A DNA stretch of 31,923 nt from a virus: IMG/VR virus record IMGVR_UViG_3300046787_000230, positions 1 to 31,923 of that record; one strand, given 5' to 3'. Shown in pieces: positions 28,645 through 31,923 of this stretch. Each line of letters starts with the position of its first letter. Within the stretch, counting starts at the first letter, position 1. The position numbers and the translations under genes are program-made. The notes below the pieces were generated by a model. The model was given only the letters and a program-made list of their open reading frames with translations, had not been told where the DNA came from and ran no database searches.

Positions 28645-29048
28645 AGCCTAACAAGCACGCAAAGACTGGGCGCATTCGCACCTTTCTACGCGACAAGGGC
28701 AAGGGTATGAGTGCGCAGCTGATTGCTGACACTCTTGGCCTAGATGCAGACTACGTTCGCGTGATGCTGACTCAAATGCCAGACACGTATATCGAGCGAT
28801 GGGATCGCACCAAGACAGGACGAGGATGGCTCGCTGTGTGGAACGTGGCTTACGTACCGCCAGACGCAATGCGTCCAAAGTCTGCAGCTGTCGAGCGTCG
28901 TTTGTATGACGCTCAGTACCGCGAGAGAAAGCGATACGCAAAACGCAAGGCTGAGATGGCAGAGAAGAACGCAGCGTCGCAAGACATTGCGCCAACAGAC
29001 AACAAGCCAAAAACAGTGTGGGTCACACCACCACCATGGAGTCACTGA
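28641..29048 (+). CDS. Helix-turn-helix protein with basic tail (135 aa)
   Basis: Residues 1-60 contain 'RIRTFLRDKGKGMSAQLIAD' and 'TLGLDADYVRVMLTQMP', a helix-turn-helix with a following wing (RGWLAVWNVAYVP). Residues 85-115 are a very basic helix (RRLYDAQYRERKRYAKRKAE), and the end is Pro-rich. ATGA overlaps at its start. Probably a DNA-binding regulator; targets unknown. Confidence 0.65.
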   Translation: MKPNKHAKTGRIRTFLRDKGKGMSAQLIADTLGLDADYVRVMLTQMPDTYIERWDRTKTGRGWLAVWNVAYVPPDAMRPKSAAVERRLYDAQYRERKRYAKRKAEMAEKNAASQDIAPTDNKPKTVWVTPPPWSH

Positions 29049-29242
29049 TGATGTACAAAGACAAGTTGAAAGTCGCGCAGGCAATCGGATCTATTGCGTG
29101 GAAGATGAGCGTGTTCGTGATGATGATTGCCACATGGATTCAGATCATCAGCGGCCTCATCAACAAGGACTACATGCAGGTTGTGGCTTGGGCATCAATC
29201 TACATGATGATTCAACTTAACGAGATCGAGGAGAAGTTGTGA
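29048..29242 (+). CDS. Very small membrane protein (64 aa)
   Basis: MMYKDKLKVAQAIGSIAWKM followed by hydrophobic SVFVMMIATWIQIISGLI (about 21-38) and 'YMQVVAWASIYMMIQL' (about 43-58), ending in acidic EIEEKL. One or two membrane helices. TGATG overlap at its start. Function unknown. Confidence 0.6.
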   Translation: MMYKDKLKVAQAIGSIAWKMSVFVMMIATWIQIISGLINKDYMQVVAWASIYMMIQLNEIEEKL

Positions 29243-29448
29243 ACAAGTGGAAGCAATACACAATTCAGGGCGGCACGAGTTTCTTTCGCCGCGATGGTTG
29301 GCTAGGTGTGTGGGATGCATTGGTGTCGGCCATCACTGGTAAGCCACGCCTACTGATCGAGAAGCCAGTGACGATTTCGTTTTGGGCTAAGCACGGCGCC
29401 GACGTGTCGTTCAACTCGATGCAGGTTGAGGTTGGAGAGAAGTCGTGA
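29239..29448 (+). CDS. Small hypothetical protein (69 aa, GTG start)
   Basis: GTG start overlapping the previous stop as GTGA. MNKWKQYTIQGGTSFFRRDG, then 'WLGVWDALVSAITGKPRLLI' and a sheet at the end. It is followed by another GTGA overlap. Function unknown. Confidence 0.6.
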   Translation: MNKWKQYTIQGGTSFFRRDGWLGVWDALVSAITGKPRLLIEKPVTISFWAKHGADVSFNSMQVEVGEKS

Positions 29449-29621
29449 GAGAGATCACGTACCTGATCTACATCATCTTGTGGGAAGGCATGATCTTCGG
29501 CGGCATTGGCTACGCCGTGTTCGCACTCAACCACTCTGGTTGGTGGGTTCTTGCAGCGGTAATGATTGGTGGGTGTGCGTACACACCAGAGCGATGGATA
29601 TATGGAAAGGTAAAGTCATAA
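29445..29621 (+). CDS. Very small membrane protein (58 aa, GTG start)
   Basis: MREITYLIYIILWEGMIFGG, then IGYAVFALNHSGWWVLAAVM and a basic tail ending GKVKS. Two hydrophobic segments at about 5-27 and 32-45. GTGA joins it to the gene before; TAATG to the gene after. Function unknown. Confidence 0.6.
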   Translation: MREITYLIYIILWEGMIFGGIGYAVFALNHSGWWVLAAVMIGGCAYTPERWIYGKVKS

Positions 29622-29749
29622 TGACCTGCAAACACAGATACGAGCCGACCAACTTCGGCATCAAGTACCGCAACCCAAAAGACTATTGGTGGTGCTGCAA
29701 GCGCTGCGGCCACACCATATTCTCTGGACTCAAGGAGGAGCGATCATGA
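29621..29749 (+). CDS. Very small zinc-finger-like protein (42 aa)
   Basis: MTCKHRYEPTNFGIKYRNPK followed by 'DYWWCCKRCGHTIF'. C3 and H5 at the start and C-C-x2-C-G-H later could form a treble-clef-like zinc site. TAATG overlap at the start. Function unknown. Confidence 0.55.
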   Translation: MTCKHRYEPTNFGIKYRNPKDYWWCCKRCGHTIFSGLKEERS

Positions 29750-29934
29750 GTGCCGCAAGACAATTGGCAGAGGCCATCAACACCGTTGCGGAGTCGCTAA
29801 AAAATCTTGGTGAGGCGATCTATGAGCGCATCACTCGAGAGTCGAAGCGCATCGACGATCTTGAGCAGGAGATAGAACGACTCAAGCGCGAGCCTCGCAA
29901 ATCATTTAGCCAAAAGATCAGGGAGAGATCATGA
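29746..29934 (+). CDS. Small coiled-coil protein (62 aa)
   Basis: MSAARQLAEAINTVAESLKN then IYERITRESKRIDDLEQEIE and a basic tail. Regular hydrophobic spacing suggests a coiled coil. AAGGAGGAG precedes the ATG, and ATGA overlaps are present. Function unknown. Confidence 0.6.
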   Translation: MSAARQLAEAINTVAESLKNLGEAIYERITRESKRIDDLEQEIERLKREPRKSFSQKIRERS

Positions 29935-30125
29935 GCAGGAACGACATCACTGGCGACTCACTCGTGAGCAAGGCGGCCACCGACGAGTACAGGACCAACC
30001 TCGAGCGAGTGTTCGGGGTCAAGAAGCCTTGGTACATACGACGCGACGAGCAAGCACAACAGGAGCAGACAAGTGAACATCGACAAGCTGAATCTGGACA
30101 AGCCAGCACCACTGACGAACGCTGA
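29931..30125 (+). CDS. Small hypothetical protein (64 aa)
   Basis: MSRNDITGDSLVSKAATDEY, VFGVKKPWYIRRD and a Gln/Glu-rich polar tail. GGGAGAGATC precedes the ATG. Its last 53 bases overlap the next gene in another frame, so the tail may be constrained by that gene. Function unknown. Confidence 0.55.
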   Translation: MSRNDITGDSLVSKAATDEYRTNLERVFGVKKPWYIRRDEQAQQEQTSEHRQAESGQASTTDER

Positions 30126-30348
30126 GCGCCAAAAGCGTTGGCGTGCGAAGCAGGCAAGTCGCGGCATCACCGTGGCTTTCCACGCCCACACCGAGGCCAC
30201 GGCAGCCCTCATGTACCTTCGCAAGCAGTGGGGCTTCACCAGCAACCAAGAGGCGGTCGAGGCTGCGCTGCGCCACCTCGCGCTCGAGACTCGCATGGGG
30301 CTGAAGCGCATTCAGCTTGACGCCGTTGACGTGCTCGACCAGCGGTGA
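30073..30348 (+). CDS. Possible ribbon-helix-helix DNA-binding protein (91 aa, GTG start)
   Basis: GTG start with AGGAGCAGACAA before it. 'LTNAERQKRWRAKQASRGIT' is followed by strand VAFHAHTEATAALMYL and helix 'TSNQEAVEAALRHLALETRM', which fits a ribbon-helix-helix dimer fold. Its last codons carry the promoter at 30326-30354. It may regulate the terminase region. Confidence 0.6.
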   Translation: MNIDKLNLDKPAPLTNAERQKRWRAKQASRGITVAFHAHTEATAALMYLRKQWGFTSNQEAVEAALRHLALETRMGLKRIQLDAVDVLDQR

Positions 30349-30354
30349 TATAGT
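30326..30354 (+). promoter_or_regulatory. Strong sigma70 promoter without operator
   Basis: TTGACG (30326-30331), 17-base spacer, TATAGT (30349-30354), with TGA directly before the -10. No TCACA-NN-TGTGA palindrome overlaps it, unlike the other promoters here. The start is expected near 30361. Confidence 0.7.
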
Positions 30355-30360
30355 GCGCCT

Positions 30361-30408
30361 CGGAGCAGTGTCTCCAAAATCAGCCCGCCGCGTGCGGGCT
30401 TTTTCGTT
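30361..30408 (+). ncRNA. Possible short untranslated RNA (about 48 nt)
   Basis: Between the promoter at 30326 and the terminator at 30382 lies only a short RNA: hairpin GGAG-cagtgt-CTCC (30362-30375), a six-base linker, then the terminator stem. It contains no start codon with a reading frame of use. It may be a regulatory RNA, or the promoter may simply read through into the terminase genes. Confidence 0.4.
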
Positions 30409-30410
30409 TT
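30382..30410 (+). terminator. Intrinsic terminator before the terminase genes
   Basis: Stem AGCCCGC-cgcgt-GCGGGCT (30382-30400) followed by TTTTTCGTTTT. It ends the string of small rightward genes and the short RNA. The stretch from here to 30522 holds no gene that I can support, only alternative terminase starts. Confidence 0.8.
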
Positions 30411-30522
30411 TATTGACCCCCTGCCGCCCTTTCAAGTGTCCGTCTCCCATGAGATAGGGATGGCTAGGGGTGTCATTCATCGTCTTGTGGAGACGCCACA
30501 GTGGACAAGAAAGCAGCAAAGA

Positions 30523-31038
30523 ATGAGCGATACACCTGAAAAGAAACCAGTCAAGCGCAAGTACGTGCCAGAGACGGTGGCGCTGCATCGCAAGCCAGAG
30601 CGCGACGCCGCTGAGGTTTTGCGCGAGCAGGTCCTTGCCGTGGCTGACGAGGTGTTTGATCGCTACGTGTGGGGCGAATCGTTTCAAGCGATCGCCGACA
30701 CGCTCGACTTCAAGGTGGCTGGTTGGAAGCTGCGTGCCATCCTCATGGAGCACGAGACAACCAAGGAAACCTACGCCAAGATCGGCGCTCTGCGCGCCCA
30801 CAACTTGGTTGACGCGGCCATCGACTACGGTCGCAGCGCCGCAGCCATTGGTGACGCCGCAGGCTTTCGCGTTGCCGTGGACACCAACCTCAAGGTGGCG
30901 GCCAAGCTCAACGTCATGGACTATGGCGACAAGTCAAAGCTCGAGCTGACTGGCAAGAATGGTGGCGCCCTTGAGATCAAGGCCGACCTCACACTCACCG
31001 CAGAGCAAGCCTACGAGCGCATGGTCAAGGGCATCTGA
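30523..31038 (+). CDS. Terminase small subunit
   Basis: A 171-residue protein from MSDTPEKKPVKRKYVPETVA. GTG at 30436 and ATG at 30460 in the same frame are also possible, since the ribosome site at 30523 is weak. A helix-turn-helix-like part (ESFQAIADTLDFKVAGWKLR) is followed by long helices and then 'NLKVAAKLNVMDYGDKSKLE', the block seen in Sf6-type small terminases. The end, 'LTLTAEQAYERMVKG', probably binds the large subunit. It recognises phage DNA for packaging. TGATG joins it to the large subunit. Confidence 0.8.
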   Translation: MSDTPEKKPVKRKYVPETVALHRKPERDAAEVLREQVLAVADEVFDRYVWGESFQAIADTLDFKVAGWKLRAILMEHETTKETYAKIGALRAHNLVDAAIDYGRSAAAIGDAAGFRVAVDTNLKVAAKLNVMDYGDKSKLELTGKNGGALEIKADLTLTAEQAYERMVKGI

Positions 31039-31923
31039 TGGAAAACTTCGATTGGATCAACCCAAACTACGAAGAGGTTTTCAAGCAGCGCGTCGAGCGC
31101 CTCGAGCGCATGCGCGCGCAGCCCGAGATCGTGCATCGACTCAAGGACTACTACGCGGGCAACCCTGCCGACTTCATCAACGATTGGGGCATGACGTTCG
31201 ACCCACGATTGGCCGAACGTGGCCTGCGCACCGTGGTCCCATTCGTCCTGTTCCCCAAGCAGCGCGAGTTCATTGATTGGCTGCTGCAGCGTTGGATGAG
31301 CCGCGAGGACGGCCTAGTCGAGAAGTCTCGTGACATGGGCCTGAGTTGGCTCACCGTGGGCTTTGCTGCATGGATGATGCTCTTCAAGACTGGCACTGTG
31401 GTGGGCTTCGGCTCACGCAAGGAAAGCTACGTCGACCAAATCGGCAACCCCGCGTCGCTGTTTTGGAAGGTGCGAGAGTTCATCAACTTGCTGCCCGCTG
31501 AGTTCCAACCTGATGGTTGGGACGCGAGCAAGCACGCGCCGTTCATGAAGATCCAAAACCCAGAGAACGGCTCGTTCATCACTGGTGAGGCTGGCGACAA
31601 CATCGGTCGCGGTAATCGAACATCGATCTACTTCGTGGACGAGGCCGCCTTCTTGGAGCACCCAGAGTCTGCCGACGCCGCGCTGTCCCAAACATCCAAC
31701 TGTCGACTGTACGTGTCCACGCCCAACGGCGCGGGCAACCCGTTCTATCGTCGCGCGCACGACGGCAAGACCAAGAAGTTCGTCTTCGATTGGCGTGACG
31801 ACCCGCGCAAGGACGAGGCTTGGTACGAGAAGCAGAAGGCCACGCTCGACCCAGTCGTGTTGGCCCAAGAGGTTGATCGCAGCTACACCGCCTCGGTGGC
31901 CAACGCATTCATTGCTGGCGAGT
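31038..31923 (+). CDS. Terminase large subunit (truncated by the window end)
   Basis: The ATG at 31038 overlaps the small-subunit stop. 295 codons are present and the frame is open at the right edge. The ATPase site is visible: Walker-A-like K96-SRDMGLSW (96-104) and Walker B SIYFVDEAAFLE (D201, E202), followed by the coupling motif 'YVSTPNGAG'. The order and spacing fit a headful-type TerL that powers DNA into the capsid. The C-terminal nuclease domain lies beyond the window. Confidence 0.92.
   Translation, partial: MENFDWINPNYEEVFKQRVERLERMRAQPEIVHRLKDYYAGNPADFINDWGMTFDPRLAERGLRTVVPFVLFPKQREFIDWLLQRWMSREDGLVEKSRDMGLSWLTVGFAAWMMLFKTGTVVGFGSRKESYVDQIGNPASLFWKVREFINLLPAEFQPDGWDASKHAPFMKIQNPENGSFITGEAGDNIGRGNRTSIYFVDEAAFLEHPESADAALSQTSNCRLYVSTPNGAGNPFYRRAHDGKTKKFVFDWRDDPRKDEAWYEKQKATLDPVVLAQEVDRSYTASVANAFIAGE

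Noticed and set aside
30436-30522. Upstream GTG/ATG extension of the small terminase
   Set aside because: The extra 29 residues do not look like a small terminase N-terminus. The choice of start is uncertain, and this is noted in the entry.
30019-30801. Long leftward reading frame opposite the terminase start
   Set aside because: It crosses a promoter, a terminator and the small terminase gene, and no protein pattern is seen.
1-31923. CRISPR array, insertion sequence, integrase or attachment site
   Set aside because: No regularly spaced repeats, transposase or integrase motifs were seen; the listed inverted repeats are single elements.

Overview
This window is part of a tailed double-stranded DNA phage genome or prophage. 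It has a complete small terminase gene, the start of the large terminase gene, large virion-associated polyvalent proteins, a Sak4/DUF669 recombination set, a DEAD-type helicase, a primase-polymerase/helicase, RusA and a Cro-like regulator. No bacterial housekeeping gene is present. GC content is moderate to high and third codon positions are GC-rich. The gene set resembles phages of freshwater Betaproteobacteria (Burkholderiales), but that host guess is weak. No integrase and no CI-type repressor gene were recognised in the window.

Layout: (1) 1-9540, rightward. A giant polyvalent protein is open at the left edge. Two or three small genes lie inside or overprint it. A ferritin and a 910-residue LPD38-like virion protein follow, and the block ends at an intrinsic terminator at 9545-9568. 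(2) 9567-23371, leftward. About 40 tightly packed early genes, many joined by ATGA or GTGA overlaps. From the promoter-proximal (right) end these are small unknown proteins, a winged-helix regulator, an ABC-ATPase/Mom-like acetyltransferase fusion, an Nmad5-like protein, more small proteins, the recombination set (Sak4-like ATPase, DUF669 SSB-like protein, gp49/66-family protein, Fe-S PD-(D/E)XK nuclease, SF2 helicase), a Tad2/DUF2829-type anti-Thoeris candidate, an all-alpha NTP pyrophosphohydrolase and a small membrane protein. (3) 23372-23527, a divergent control region. (4) 23528-31923, rightward. Cro-like protein, primase-polymerase/helicase, an AT-rich gene-free stretch, a stand-alone paralogue of the primase C-terminal domain, RusA, a string of very small overlapping genes, a possible short RNA, then the terminase genes.

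The most striking pattern is regulatory. The same module occurs six times, on both strands and up to 22 kb apart: the palindrome TCACA-NN-TGTGA followed at once by TACAAT or TACACT, so that the operator supplies the TG of an extended -10 promoter. Related sites lie in the Cro-like promoter. This looks like a dispersed regulon under one phage repressor. One copy sits inside the giant reading frame and points at a nested 60-codon gene, which supports that gene being real.

Other points of interest are a phage-encoded ferritin, a Tad2-domain fusion, a probable DNA-hypermodification pair (ABC-GNAT plus Nmad5), a 16-bp inverted repeat enclosing several hairpins just before the nuclease gene, and overprinted genes in the polyvalent frame. 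Functions were assigned by reading motifs and recalling families. No database search was run.
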